The notes below the pieces were generated by a model. It was not told where the DNA came from. It ran no database searches and saw nothing but the letters and a program-made list of their open reading frames with translations. Below, piece by piece: positions 14,667 through 23,790 of a DNA stretch of 32,634 nucleotides. Each line of letters begins with the position of its first letter. The first letter of the stretch is position 1. The position numbers and the translations under genes are program-made. Source of the stretch: CAZKKF01 sp964553285 (GTDB lineage: Bacteria > Patescibacteriota > Minisyncoccia > Phycocordibacterales > Zambryskibacteraceae); NCBI GenBank assembly GCA_964553285.1, contig CAZKKF010000009.1, forward strand, positions 1-32,634. Reading direction: 5' to 3'.

Positions 14667-15722
14667 CTAAACCTTCTCCGTAAGTTCCGACCTGTATTCT
14701 TGCGCAAAAAAGTTCCATAGAGAGAGGAAGAGGGCGGCGATGACCGGGCCGAGAATAACCCCTGTGATGCCAAAGGTTACTATTCCGCCAAAGATTGAGA
14801 TAAGGATAAGAGCATCCGGCATTTTGGTGCTTCGTCCAACAAGCATCGGTTTCAGTAAATTTTCTATAAGGCTAATGCCTGCGCCGCCTGCAATGAGCGC
14901 GATAGCCACTCCTGGGGAGCCTAAAGCAAAGTAGATAACTGCCGCTGGAAGCCATACGAAGCTCGGGCCAACCGCAGGAATGATTGAAAGGAATGCCATG
15001 AGTGAACCCCACAGGACAACGTTATCAATACCCACAGCCCAAAACAGAATACCTCCCAAAATACCCTGGAAGATTGCGATGAGTATCGTGCCTTTGAACA
15101 TGGCCTCAACAGTTTGGGAAAAGCGATCAAACAAAGCCTTTTCTCTACCGCCGCCAATGGAAATGCTCTTGCCGATTTTATCAAGAATCTTCTCCCCGTC
15201 TCTGAGGAAGAAGAAAAGGAGATAGAGCATAATAAATAATTTCAGGATTACGCTAAATGTTTTTACTCCTATGGATAATATCTGCGAAGCCACCCAAGCA
15301 CTTGCTGTACGCGCCGCGTTTATTACCAGGGTTTCTATTTCTGCTATTTCCACCTCAAAAAAAGTCAGAGCACTTTCCGTATAGGGGTTATTGCTCACGG
15401 CCTCTATGTACGCGGGCGTGCTCATGGCCGCACTTTGATATACGGATACAGCGTCGTCTGCAAGGAGGATGCTTACGAAAACCAAAGGTATAAAGATGCA
15501 TACTATGGCCAAAAGCATGGTTAGCGATGCCGCTATGCTTCCGTTGGCGATTTTGTCTTTTATAATCCTGAAGATCGGAAAGAGAAGAATTGCCAAAACA
15601 GTGGCCCAGAGGATGAGCAGAAGATAAGACTTAAGCATCCACAGGAAAAGGAGGGTAACTGCGGCGAGAAGTCCCAGGAAGAAATACCTCTGAACGGACG
15701 AAAAAGAATCTTCTGAAATCAT
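14667..15722 (-). CDS. AI-2E family transporter (predicted permease)
   Basis: This 351-residue integral membrane protein has the AI-2E/TqsA/PerM layout. There is an N-terminal pair of helices (FLGLLAAVTLLFLWMLKSYL and the next), then a hydrophilic region. Helices near FSVILKLFIMLYLLFFFLRDG follow. The conserved C-terminal part includes LWGSLMAFLSIIPAVGPSFV and ILGPVIAALFLSLW. Substrates differ across the family (autoinducer-2, sodium/proton exchange), so none is assigned. The start is ATG 15722 because a minus-strand TATAAT (15729-15734) ends six bases upstream; the upstream extension overlaps the ComF gene's end. Confidence 0.88.
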   Translation of the reverse strand: MISEDSFSSVQRYFFLGLLAAVTLLFLWMLKSYLLLILWATVLAILLFPIFRIIKDKIANGSIAASLTMLLAIVCIFIPLVFVSILLADDAVSVYQSAAMSTPAYIEAVSNNPYTESALTFFEVEIAEIETLVINAARTASAWVASQILSIGVKTFSVILKLFIMLYLLFFFLRDGEKILDKIGKSISIGGGREKALFDRFSQTVEAMFKGTILIAIFQGILGGILFWAVGIDNVVLWGSLMAFLSIIPAVGPSFVWLPAAVIYFALGSPGVAIALIAGGAGISLIENLLKPMLVGRSTKMPDALILISIFGGIVTFGITGVILGPVIAALFLSLWNFFAQEYRSELTEKV

Positions 15723-15748
15723 GCCGAGATTATAGCAAAGTCGCGGAG

Positions 15749-16402
15749 TTAGTGCGCCAGGGTTATTGCGTAGAAGCGGGCGCACTTGGCTTGTCTTGCC
15801 ACGCGGTGTGCTTCTTCTATTGTTGCGCCTGTCGTAGCTACATCGTCAACAAATATCACTACGGCGCCTTTTATCTCTGCGGGATTTTTCAGCTCAAAGG
15901 TGTACTGCAAGTTTGAAAGCCTCTCTTCTTTTGGAAGGGAAGTCTGATGGGGCGTGTCTTTGGTTTTTATTAGGTTGCCTGAAAGTGTTTTTGCCAATCC
16001 TCCCGAAGCTTCCTCCATTGCCCGCGAGAGCATCTCCGCCTGGTTGAACCCTTTTTCCAAAAAACGTTTTCGCGACTGGGGAGAGGGGAGGAGCACAAGC
16101 TTTGCGTCTTCAAACACAAGCTCGTCTTCCATGACGAGGAGCAAATCTTCCCACATTATCTCTCCCGCCTTGCGGGCAAGACTCTCGTCGCCGCGGTATT
16201 TTATGTCCCATACAAGTTCCTGCACCATGGCGTGATCGTAGGAGAAAGAAGCAAATCCTTTTGGGAATGTTTCGCTTGGAGGAAATATGGTGCGCCACTC
16301 CTCCGCTTCTGCCAGTGCAAATTTTCTCGCGAGCCTACTTCTGGGAAATAGAAACTCCACTGCAAAATGAATTATGTATGACAGGGCCTGGCGCATGGAC
16401 AT
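15749..16402 (-). CDS. ComF family phosphoribosyltransferase-like protein
   Basis: This 217-residue protein carries YRGDESLARKAGEIM, SRKRFLEKGFNQAEML and the PRPP-binding loop VVIFVDDVATTGATIEEA (about residues 183-200). These define the ComF/GntX group of type I phosphoribosyltransferase-like proteins linked to DNA uptake. The N-terminal four-Cys zinc finger found in many ComF proteins is absent. ATG 16402 follows a minus-strand TAAAAT (16410-16415) by seven bases. It is divergent from pilM, and DNA uptake through type IV pili gives the pairing a plausible common purpose. Confidence 0.82.
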   Translation of the reverse strand: MSMRQALSYIIHFAVEFLFPRSRLARKFALAEAEEWRTIFPPSETFPKGFASFSYDHAMVQELVWDIKYRGDESLARKAGEIMWEDLLLVMEDELVFEDAKLVLLPSPQSRKRFLEKGFNQAEMLSRAMEEASGGLAKTLSGNLIKTKDTPHQTSLPKEERLSNLQYTFELKNPAEIKGAVVIFVDDVATTGATIEEAHRVARQAKCARFYAITLAH

Positions 16403-16424
16403 ATCTGCTATTTTACAGCCGTGC

Positions 16425-16430
16425 TATAAT
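16425..16430 (+). promoter_or_regulatory. -10 box of pilM
   Basis: TGC-TATAAT lies eight bases before ATG 16439. It is the main candidate promoter of the first pilus unit and predicts a leaderless transcript. Confidence 0.65.
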
Positions 16431-16438
16431 TTGCCCCA

Positions 16439-17569
16439 ATGGCACTAGGGGATTCTCTCAGAGGTTTGCTAAAAAGGCCCGACAAAAGCGTGCTCGGTAT
16501 TGATATAGGCTCTTCGGCTATAAAGGTGGTACAACTTCGCAAGAAAGGCTCTCAAGCCGTGCTTGAGACATACGGCGAGCTCGCTTTGGGTCCTTATGCC
16601 GGCGGCACCGTGGGGCAAGCTACCAGCCTTCCCACCGAGAAGCTGGTCGAAGCCCTCAATGACCTTCTCAATGAAAAGGAAGTGAATATCACCACCAGGT
16701 CGGCGGCGTTTGCCATACCTTTTTCCTCAAGCCTCATGTCTCTTATACAGGTGCCGGAAGTCGGCATAAAGCAGATGTCCGCCATGATTCCCATAGAAGC
16801 GCGCAAGTATATTCCCATTCCCATAAACGAAGTAACACTGGACTGGTCCATCATCCCAAGGGACGAGATATCCACCGAGGACGATCCGGAAGGGGAGCGG
16901 GCAGTGCCGCAGCAGCCGAAGGAAAAGACCGTGGACGTGCTGTTGGTGGCCATTCATAATGACGTTTTGCAAAAGTACCAGACCATAGTGGAAAAGACAG
17001 GCCTTTCGGCAAGCTTTTTTGAAATAGAGATTTTCTCCACCATGAGATCGGTCCTGGACGATACCATCGCTCCGGTTATGTTGTTTGACATGGGCGCGGC
17101 TTCCACCAAGCTCTACATAGTGGAGCGCGGCATTGTGCGTACTTCGCATACCATCAATCGCGGCTCGCACGACATTACCACCACCATAGCCAAGTCCTTG
17201 GGCATTGCCATGGACAGGGCGGAGGTGATGAAGCGCACATACGGCCTTACCGGCGCGGGCGACAAAGATTTGTCCGGAGTGATGCATCTTTCTCTGGACT
17301 ATATCTTCTCTGAGGCTAACAGGGTGATACTCAACTTTGAGCGCCGATACAACAAAAACCTCAAGAAAATAATTCTTGTGGGCGGCGGCGCGGCCCTGAA
17401 GGGTCTGCAGGAAACGGCGCAGGCAAACTTCCAGACCCCCGTTGAAGCGGGCAATCCTTTTGCAAAAACAGAAGCACCGGCTTTTGTGGAGGATGTCTTG
17501 AGAGACACGGGGCCGGAGTTTGCCGTGGCCATAGGCGTTGCATTGAGAAAACTGCGCGAGATATCGTAG
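16439..17569 (+). CDS. pilM: Type IV pilus assembly protein PilM
   Basis: This is an actin-like cytoplasmic ATPase-fold protein that binds the N terminus of PilN and links the pilus motor to the inner-membrane platform. The 376 residues begin with the phosphate-1 motif VLGIDIGSSAIKVVQL (about residues 19-34). There is a second nucleotide-binding segment, VMLFDMGAASTKLYIV, and a C-terminal adenosine motif, IILVGGGAALKGL. Length and order fit PilM. It is the first gene of the pilus series, followed by pilN after a 90-base gap. Confidence 0.93.
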   Translation: MALGDSLRGLLKRPDKSVLGIDIGSSAIKVVQLRKKGSQAVLETYGELALGPYAGGTVGQATSLPTEKLVEALNDLLNEKEVNITTRSAAFAIPFSSSLMSLIQVPEVGIKQMSAMIPIEARKYIPIPINEVTLDWSIIPRDEISTEDDPEGERAVPQQPKEKTVDVLLVAIHNDVLQKYQTIVEKTGLSASFFEIEIFSTMRSVLDDTIAPVMLFDMGAASTKLYIVERGIVRTSHTINRGSHDITTTIAKSLGIAMDRAEVMKRTYGLTGAGDKDLSGVMHLSLDYIFSEANRVILNFERRYNKNLKKIILVGGGAALKGLQETAQANFQTPVEAGNPFAKTEAPAFVEDVLRDTGPEFAVAIGVALRKLREIS

Positions 17570-17636
17570 CTTTGTGTTGGCCGCGAGTAGTCCCCAGCTT
17601 TGACACTTTCGCCGCCATTGCCTCTTTTTGTTTTGA

Positions 17637-17642
17637 TATAAT
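17637..17642 (+). promoter_or_regulatory. -10 box before pilN
   Basis: TATAAT lies 17 bases before ATG 17660, predicting a leader of about 10 bases. A TTGACA at 17600-17605 is too far away to serve as its -35. Confidence 0.45.
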
Positions 17643-17659
17643 AAAAACAGCTCCGTTTT

Positions 17660-18271
17660 ATGGAAACTAAATTTCAAACATCATTTATTCCGCACACTCC
17701 CGCAGAGCAGGGCGGCAGCCAGCCCGCGGCCATGATCGCCCCCGGCCCGCGCGAGGGTGACGGAATGATGCATTTCGTAACCCGCCTTATTTTTGGAATC
17801 ATGTTTATTGCCACGGTGTCTCTCTTTGCGGCGGAATTTTTCCTCAACCGCAGTATTGCCGCCATGGGTTCGTCTCTTTCTATAGCCAGGGCGGAGATAG
17901 CGCCATCCGATCGTATTACCAATCTGAACAGGGCCCACAGGCGCATAATGGCCGCCGAGGAGCTTCTCGGCGGCCATGTGGAGGTATCTAGCGTGTTTGA
18001 AATGTTGCAGGTGCTCACCGTGAGGACGGTTATGTTTGACAGCTTCGACTATTCCTCGCTGCGAGGCAATCAGATATCTTTGTCCATGCAAGGTCGCGCG
18101 GCGGGCTTCACAGCTATCGCCCAGCAGGCGGCGGTCTTCGACGGGCAGCCCTATATCATCAATCCCATGTTTTCCGATTTTAGTCTGAATGAGGACGGAT
18201 CGATAGCCTTTTCCTTCAGGGCAACGCTTGATCAGTCGCTCATTTACGGTTCCGGGCAGGGATCGCAATAA
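17660..18271 (+). CDS. pilN: PilN-like pilus platform protein
   Basis: This 203-residue bitopic protein has a cytoplasmic N-terminal stretch of about 38 residues, one membrane helix (FVTRLIFGIMFIATVSLFAA, about 39-58) and a helical then ferredoxin-like extracytoplasmic part. Sequence similarity to classic PilN is weak, and the usual short N-terminal PilM-binding motif is not obvious. Position between pilM and pilO and the topology support the call. Confidence 0.75.
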   Translation: METKFQTSFIPHTPAEQGGSQPAAMIAPGPREGDGMMHFVTRLIFGIMFIATVSLFAAEFFLNRSIAAMGSSLSIARAEIAPSDRITNLNRAHRRIMAAEELLGGHVEVSSVFEMLQVLTVRTVMFDSFDYSSLRGNQISLSMQGRAAGFTAIAQQAAVFDGQPYIINPMFSDFSLNEDGSIAFSFRATLDQSLIYGSGQGSQ

Positions 18272-18278
18272 CACAGAG

Positions 18279-18824
18279 ATGAAAACTTTTACGCCAATCA
18301 TACTAATCGTACTGTCCATAGGGCTGTTCTTCTTTTTTGTCAGTCCCAAATACTCGACAGTGAGGAGTCTTATAGACGAGCGCCTGCAATATGCGAGCGC
18401 CATGGACAGCATTGAGGAGGTAAAGATGCTGAGGGATGATCTGGAGATACAGCTCTCTTCCATGCCTAGGGCTACCATTGACCGCCTCAACCGCCTGGTG
18501 CCGCAGAACATCAATACGGTCAGGCTTGCCGCCGATATAAACACCGTGGGTTCCAGCCGGGGCCTGAACCTCATCAACCTGCGGGTTAATGAAGATGCGA
18601 TGGACAACAGCGGAGCGGTAGCGCCGGTTTCTTCAAAGCCTTACCGTTCTGCAACGATCTCTCTTTCCGTAACCGCCCCATATACGGGATTCGTGGCATT
18701 TCTGGAAGATCTTGAGCAGAGCCTCCAGCTCATAAACGTCAAATCGGTCAACTTCCGCACGGCAAGCCGCGAGGGCAATGATTATCAGTTTGATTTGGTC
18801 GTGGAGACCTATTGGATTGAATAA
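18279..18824 (+). CDS. pilO: PilO-like pilus platform protein
   Basis: This 181-residue protein has a short cytoplasmic tail and one membrane helix (IILIVLSIGLFFFFVSP). A coiled coil follows (about residues 28-65), then a ferredoxin-like domain whose end, TGFVAFLEDLEQSLQLINV, is typical of PilO. PilO pairs with PilN in the periplasmic-side platform. ATG 18279 lies eight bases after the pilN stop; the upstream in-frame extension overlaps pilN. Confidence 0.8.
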   Translation: MKTFTPIILIVLSIGLFFFFVSPKYSTVRSLIDERLQYASAMDSIEEVKMLRDDLEIQLSSMPRATIDRLNRLVPQNINTVRLAADINTVGSSRGLNLINLRVNEDAMDNSGAVAPVSSKPYRSATISLSVTAPYTGFVAFLEDLEQSLQLINVKSVNFRTASREGNDYQFDLVVETYWIE

Positions 18825-18825
18825 T

Positions 18826-19167
18826 ATGAACAAGACAAATATCACCATCGGCATAATAATTTTGGTCATTGCGGCCGCGGTCTTGTTTTTCTTTTTCCGC
18901 GGAGAAGAGCCTCCCGTCTATGACGAGTTTGGCAATATGGCGGAAGCACAGGTAGTGGGTGCTGATCTCCTCCAAATCCTCGCCGGATTGCGGGAAGTAA
19001 GATTAAGCTCCCCGGCTCTATCCTCCCAGCGGTTTTTGAACCTGATTGACCACAGCACAGCACTGCCGAGCGTAGTCATCGGCCGGCCAAACCCTTTTGA
19101 GGTGATAGGAGTTGATGCGGTATCGGCAAATCCTCCCGCACAGCAGTCCGGACAGTCTTCAAACTAA
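18826..19167 (+). CDS. Pilus operon membrane protein, possible PilP analogue
   Basis: This 113-residue protein has one N-terminal membrane helix (ITIGIIILVIAAAVLFFFF) and an extracytoplasmic tail. It starts one base after the pilO stop. The tail contains GRPNPFEVIG, which resembles the RDPFEP-type segment of the inner-membrane lipoprotein PilP, although there is no lipobox Cys. Position after pilO fits. Similarity is too thin for a firm name. Confidence 0.6.
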   Translation: MNKTNITIGIIILVIAAAVLFFFFRGEEPPVYDEFGNMAEAQVVGADLLQILAGLREVRLSSPALSSQRFLNLIDHSTALPSVVIGRPNPFEVIGVDAVSANPPAQQSGQSSN

Positions 19168-19206
19168 GCGCTTCGCGTGCCGTTCCCGGTTTTGCATAAA
19201 TAAAAT

Positions 19207-20976
19207 ATGAGCTTCCTCGACATACTTGCACAAAAAAAGGTAATAAAAAAAAGCGACATTTCCGCCGTACAGGAGGAAGCGGGACGGGAGGGGATTAGCC
19301 TTGAGCAGGCTCTCATAAGAAGAGGCGTTACTCCGGAAGCAATACTTGAGAGCAAGGGAGAGTATCTGGAAGTGCCGACCAGGGATCTCAAAGATGCCGA
19401 GGTGCCCGGCAAAGTGCTTGAGTATGTGCCCGAAGAGTCGGCCACTTATTATCGCTTCGTGCCCATCGGCATCAAAGAAGGCGTGCTTGAGGTGGGCATT
19501 GTTGATCCGGACAACATAGAGGCGAGGGATGCTCTCAATTTCATATCATCAAAGATAAACATGCCCTACAAGCTCTTTCTCGTCTCCGAGGAGGACTTGC
19601 GGGCGGTGCTTGGCCAGTACAAAGGTCTCTCAGGCCAGGTTACCAAGGTGCTTTCCGAGCTTGAGTCGGAGCTCACATCCGACAGCAAAAAGAAAAACAC
19701 CATGGAGGACGAGGGGCCGCAGGAAGTGGACGCCGGTCTCAACGATACCGACACGGGCGCTATCAAAGAAGGCAATGACGGCGGAAAGCACATTACGGAA
19801 GATGCTCCGGTTTCAAAAATAGTGGCCACCATCTTGCGCTACGCCATAGACGGCGGCGCGTCAGACATTCACATAGAGCCGATGGCTTCCAACGTGAGGG
19901 TGCGTTTCCGCGTGGACGGGGTAATGAACACTTCGCTGGTGCTCCCTTCCAAGGTGCACTCCGCGGTAGTGGCGCGTATCAAGATTCTCTCTTCCATGCG
20001 CCTGGACGAAAAGCGAAAGCCGCAGGACAGCCGCTTCTCGGCCAGAGATGGCGACCGCAAGATAGACTTCCGCGTATCCACTTTTCCTTCCTACTACGGC
20101 GAAAAGATGGTGATGCGTATTTTGGATCAGGCCAAAGGTATCCGTACCTTGGACGACCTGGGTCTGACGGCAAACAACCTGCAGATGATACGTTCCGCCA
20201 TCAAGCGCCCGTACGGACTCATTCTTATCTCCGGTCCCACCGGTTCCGGAAAATCCACCACCCTTTACTCCATGCTCCAGGAAATGGACAAAGAGCACAA
20301 GAACGTGCTTTCCCTGGAAGACCCGATTGAGTACAACATAGACGGAGTGTCGCAATCGCAGATGCGGCCTGATATCGGCTATACCTTTGCCACCGGTCTG
20401 CGCACCACTTTGCGCCAGGACCCGGACATCATCATGGTGGGAGAAATCCGCGACAAAGAAACGGCCCAGCTTGCCATACAGGCGGCGCTTACTGGTCACT
20501 TGGTGCTCTCCACCGTCCACACCAACAACGCCGCCGGAGTTATCCCGAGGCTTGTGGACATGGGCGTTGACCCGTATCTCATCGCGCCCACTTTGGTCTT
20601 GGCCATCGCCCAGCGCCTGGTGCGAACCCTTTGCCCCGGCGCGGGCAAGCCTCTGGCCGTTGACGGCAGTATCAAGACGATGGTTGAAAAGCAGTTTGCC
20701 GATCTGCCGGAAGAGTTTAGGAACAAGCTCAAGCTCGGCAATGAGTTTTATGAAATCTCTCCCACCGATGACTGTCCCAACGGCACCAGGGGAAGAACCG
20801 CCGTCATGGAAATACTTGAGATGGGCAAAGACATAGAAAAACTTATTCTCGACGGCGCCGGCGAGGGCGAGATATACGCCGCAGGCAGAAAGAAAGGCAT
20901 GCTTACCATGAAAGAAGACGCCATGCTCAAGGCCTTTGACCGCATCGTGCCTTTCGAGGAGATAGGCACTCTGTAA
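19207..20976 (+). CDS. pilB: Type IV pilus extension ATPase PilB
   Basis: This is a hexameric GspE-family ATPase that powers pilin polymerisation. The 589 residues contain an N-terminal MshEN-like region (about 1-130), a linker, then the motor. Motor motifs include SDIHIEP, Walker A GPTGSGKST (about 344-352), the Asp box LEDPIEY, Walker B DPDIIMVGEIRD and the His box TGHLVLSTVHTN. The C-terminal zinc site seen in most PilB/GspE proteins (two CxxC pairs) is reduced here to single Cys residues in LCPGAG and DDCPNGTRGR. A CATAAA box at 19195-19200, six bases before the ATG, may give a local leaderless transcript. Confidence 0.95.
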   Translation: MSFLDILAQKKVIKKSDISAVQEEAGREGISLEQALIRRGVTPEAILESKGEYLEVPTRDLKDAEVPGKVLEYVPEESATYYRFVPIGIKEGVLEVGIVDPDNIEARDALNFISSKINMPYKLFLVSEEDLRAVLGQYKGLSGQVTKVLSELESELTSDSKKKNTMEDEGPQEVDAGLNDTDTGAIKEGNDGGKHITEDAPVSKIVATILRYAIDGGASDIHIEPMASNVRVRFRVDGVMNTSLVLPSKVHSAVVARIKILSSMRLDEKRKPQDSRFSARDGDRKIDFRVSTFPSYYGEKMVMRILDQAKGIRTLDDLGLTANNLQMIRSAIKRPYGLILISGPTGSGKSTTLYSMLQEMDKEHKNVLSLEDPIEYNIDGVSQSQMRPDIGYTFATGLRTTLRQDPDIIMVGEIRDKETAQLAIQAALTGHLVLSTVHTNNAAGVIPRLVDMGVDPYLIAPTLVLAIAQRLVRTLCPGAGKPLAVDGSIKTMVEKQFADLPEEFRNKLKLGNEFYEISPTDDCPNGTRGRTAVMEILEMGKDIEKLILDGAGEGEIYAAGRKKGMLTMKEDAMLKAFDRIVPFEEIGTL

Positions 20977-21004
20977 AAAGCGCGACGTGTTAGAATACAA
21001 GCAA

Positions 21005-21394
21005 ATGAGCACATCCCCGTACAACGTAATGCTGGTCGATGACGATCGTTTTCTTCTGGATATATATGCCCGCAAGTTCAAAGAAGAAGGCATTGATACT
21101 CTTATCGCCGTGGGCGCGGCCGAGGCTCTGAAAAGACTCAAAGCAGGGGAGAAGCCCGATGCCATAGTGATTGACGTCATCATGCCCGCCATCTCCGGCC
21201 TTGACCTGCTAGAGCGCATCGGACGCGAGAAGCTTGCCGGAGAGGCAAAGATAGTGATGCTTACCAACGAGTCCGATCCAAAAAAGAAGGAAGAAGCGTT
21301 CCTTCTGGGCGCCAAAGAGTATATTATTAAAGCGGCTACTCCGCCCGCGGAGGTGGTAAAGAGAGTGCGCGAACTTATTTCTTCTGCACAGTAA
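21005..21394 (+). CDS. Single-domain response regulator (CheY-like)
   Basis: This 129-residue receiver domain has acidic pocket residues in MLVDDDR, phospho-acceptor Asp in AIVIDVIMP, the switch Thr in VMLTNES and the conserved Lys in YIIKAATP. There is no output domain. It sits between the extension motor pilB and the retraction motor pilT, so it probably controls pilus activity by protein contact; no kinase is visible in the window. TAGAAT (20991-20996) lies eight bases before ATG 21005, so it may start its own leaderless transcript. The frame upstream to 20987 overlaps that box. Confidence 0.9.
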   Translation: MSTSPYNVMLVDDDRFLLDIYARKFKEEGIDTLIAVGAAEALKRLKAGEKPDAIVIDVIMPAISGLDLLERIGREKLAGEAKIVMLTNESDPKKKEEAFLLGAKEYIIKAATPPAEVVKRVRELISSAQ

Positions 21395-21401
21395 AAAATT
21401 T

Positions 21402-22466
21402 ATGGACTACAAACAACTCTGGGATGAATTGGTGGACATCGTCATAAAAGAGAACGGCTCCGACCTGCACCTTTCCGAAGGGCGCCTGCCCGTCATCCGC
21501 GTGGACGGATTTCTCATACCTTTGGTAAAAAAAGCCAAGCTTACCCGCGAAGACTTGGAGGGCTTTCTGTCGGCGGTGCTTCCGGAAAACTCCAAAAAAG
21601 ATTTTGATGCCGGAAGGGAAGCCGATTTCGGATACAGCTACGGCGACAAAGCCCGCTTCCGCGGCAACGCTTTCCGCCAGCTAGGCCGCTTCTCCATAGC
21701 TCTGCGCCTCATCCCCCAGAAGATACGCACCATAGCGGAGCTAAACCTGCCGCCCATTCTTGAAACCTTCGCTCGCCGCAACCACGGCTTTTTTTTGGTG
21801 GTGGGGCCCACCGGCCACGGCAAGTCCACTACTCTCGCCGCCCTGATAGACCTCATCAACCATGAGAGAATGGAGCACATCATCACCATTGAGTCTCCGG
21901 TGGAATATATCTTTACGGAAGACAAGGCCGTCATAGACCAAAGAGAAGTAAAGATAGACACACCCGGTTTCAGAAGCGCCTTGAGGGGAGTCTTTAGGCA
22001 GGACGTTGATGTGCTCATGATCGGCGAAATGCGCGACATGGAAACCATCTCCGCCGCCGTAACCGCCGCCGAAACGGGCCACTATGTGATGTCCACCTTG
22101 CACACAAATACCGCTTCGCAGACCATTGAGCGCATCATAGACTCGTTCCCAGCCTCCCAGCAAAACCAGATAAGGATACAGCTTGCAGGCTCTCTGGCGG
22201 GCATCTTTTCCCAGAGGCTTATACCCCGCATTTCAGGCGGCCTCATACCGGCTTATGAACTTTTGGTAAATAACGTGGCCGTGGCCAACATGATTCGGGA
22301 AAACAGAACCCACGAAATAAACACCATAATAGAGACAGGTTCGGAACTTGGCATGATAGACCTCAACCGCTCCCTGGCCGACCTGGTGCGCCGCGGCGAG
22401 ATAACTCCGGAAAACGCCTTCCTTTACGCCGTTGATCCCAGGTCCCTTGAGAAGCTCATGATTTGA
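21402..22466 (+). CDS. pilT: Type IV pilus retraction ATPase PilT
   Basis: This is a hexameric ATPase that depolymerises the pilus, giving twitching motility or DNA uptake. The 354 residues have the PilT pattern: GSDLHLSEGRLPVIRVDG, Walker A GPTGHGKST (about 136-144), the Asp box IESPVEYIF, Walker B DVLMIGEMRD and the His box TGHYVMSTLHTN. The motif ASQTIERIIDSFP is characteristic of PilT and distinguishes it from PilB. It begins seven bases after the response regulator stop. Confidence 0.94.
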   Translation: MDYKQLWDELVDIVIKENGSDLHLSEGRLPVIRVDGFLIPLVKKAKLTREDLEGFLSAVLPENSKKDFDAGREADFGYSYGDKARFRGNAFRQLGRFSIALRLIPQKIRTIAELNLPPILETFARRNHGFFLVVGPTGHGKSTTLAALIDLINHERMEHIITIESPVEYIFTEDKAVIDQREVKIDTPGFRSALRGVFRQDVDVLMIGEMRDMETISAAVTAAETGHYVMSTLHTNTASQTIERIIDSFPASQQNQIRIQLAGSLAGIFSQRLIPRISGGLIPAYELLVNNVAVANMIRENRTHEINTIIETGSELGMIDLNRSLADLVRRGEITPENAFLYAVDPRSLEKLMI

Positions 22467-22520
22467 TGTGCGTGAAAGTTATGCAGGTAGGCAAGGGTAG
22501 ATTATTTGGGCGGGGAGTTC

Positions 22521-22526
22521 TACAAT
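22521..22526 (+). promoter_or_regulatory. -10 box of pilC
   Basis: TACAAT lies eight bases before ATG 22535, predicting a leaderless start. Confidence 0.5.
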
Positions 22527-22534
22527 AAACAGCA

Positions 22535-23749
22535 ATGATATTCAAATACCAGTCCCTTGAGGCAGACGGCAAAAAGTCGGAAGGCACCATAGATGCCGTC
22601 TCCATGGACGTTGCCATAAGTTCTCTGCACAAGAGGGGCCTGACCGTCACAAAAATCTCTCCGGTGGAAGACAAAAAGTCTTTTGGCCTCCTGTCTTTCT
22701 TTGCCTCGCGCGTTACAAACAAAGACGTAGTCATCCTCTCAAGACAGCTTGCCACTCTCTTTGACGCCCAGGTCTCGGCTCTGCGCGTGTTCAAGCTTCT
22801 CTCCACCGAGACCGATCACCCCGCTCTGCAAAAAGCCCTGACGGAAATAGTAGACGACCTGCAGGGCGGAAGCTCCATATCCAAAGCCCTGTCCCGTCAC
22901 CCGAATATATTCTCGGATTTTTATGTGAACATGGTGAAGTCGGGTGAAGAGACCGGCAAGCTCAACGACACCTTCAACTACCTGGCCGACTATCTGGACA
23001 GGACTTACGAAGTGCAAAACAAAGCCCGCAACGCTTTCATCTATCCGGCCTTCGTGGTTACCATTTTTATAGGAGTGATGATACTGATGTTTACCATGAT
23101 CATCCCCAAAATATCAGAGATATTGGTAGACTCCGGCCAGGACATCCCGCTTTACACGCGCATAGTCTTTGGCATTTCCGATTTTCTTCTCTCCTACGGC
23201 ATACTTCTGGCCGCCGCTCTGGTGGTGGGAGTTTTCCTCTTTATCAGATACGTCAGGACGCCGCTTGGCCGCGTGGCTTTCCACCGCTTTGAACTCAAAG
23301 TGCCCTACATAGGCGATTTGTACAAAAAACTCTACCTCTCCATGATTGCCGACAACATGCACACCATGGTGATTTCCGGCATTCCCATGCTGAGGGCCAT
23401 AGAGATCACTTCGACCGTGGTCGGGAATGAAGTCTATAAAGACGCTCTTTCCGCCGCCGCAGTAGAGGTGAAAGGCGGCAGTTCTTTTTCCAAGGCTATC
23501 TCCGGATACACGGAAGAAATGCCCGGCATCTTCGTGCAGATGGTGAGAGTGGGGGAGGAGACGGGAGAGCTTGGCACAATACTTCGCACCATGGCCAAGT
23601 TTTATCAAAGAGAGGTTACCAACGCCGTTGACGTGATAGTGGACCTGATAGAGCCGGTCATGATAGTGGCCCTGGCTCTGGGCGTGGGCCTGCTTTTGGC
23701 CTCGGTGATACTGCCCATATACGACATAGCCTCGTCTGCGGGCATCTAA
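22535..23749 (+). CDS. pilC: Type IV pilus inner-membrane platform protein PilC
   Basis: This polytopic protein (GspF family) sits in the centre of the motor and transmits rotation to the growing pilus. Its 404 residues contain two repeats of the GspF cytoplasmic domain (LSRQLATLFDAQVSALR and LSMIADNMHTMVISGIPMLR). Each is followed by the signature EETGKLNDTFNYLADYLD or EETGELGTILRTMAKFYQ. There are three membrane helices, near residues 168-190, 215-235 and 373-395. Full family length. Confidence 0.94.
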   Translation: MIFKYQSLEADGKKSEGTIDAVSMDVAISSLHKRGLTVTKISPVEDKKSFGLLSFFASRVTNKDVVILSRQLATLFDAQVSALRVFKLLSTETDHPALQKALTEIVDDLQGGSSISKALSRHPNIFSDFYVNMVKSGEETGKLNDTFNYLADYLDRTYEVQNKARNAFIYPAFVVTIFIGVMILMFTMIIPKISEILVDSGQDIPLYTRIVFGISDFLLSYGILLAAALVVGVFLFIRYVRTPLGRVAFHRFELKVPYIGDLYKKLYLSMIADNMHTMVISGIPMLRAIEITSTVVGNEVYKDALSAAAVEVKGGSSFSKAISGYTEEMPGIFVQMVRVGEETGELGTILRTMAKFYQREVTNAVDVIVDLIEPVMIVALALGVGLLLASVILPIYDIASSAGI

Positions 23750-23790
23750 CCCGTAATCCACAGGCTCGCCCCGCCATTTTCCGGAAAGGG

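Noticed and set aside
16727..17677. A 316-codon reverse frame opposite pilM
   Set aside because: PilM motifs are on the plus strand. The reverse frame is a by-product of codon bias and has no recognisable domain.
19861..21315. A 484-codon reverse frame opposite pilB and the receiver gene
   Set aside because: Both plus-strand proteins are unambiguous. The long open reverse frame reflects third-position GC bias, and its peptide has no domain pattern.
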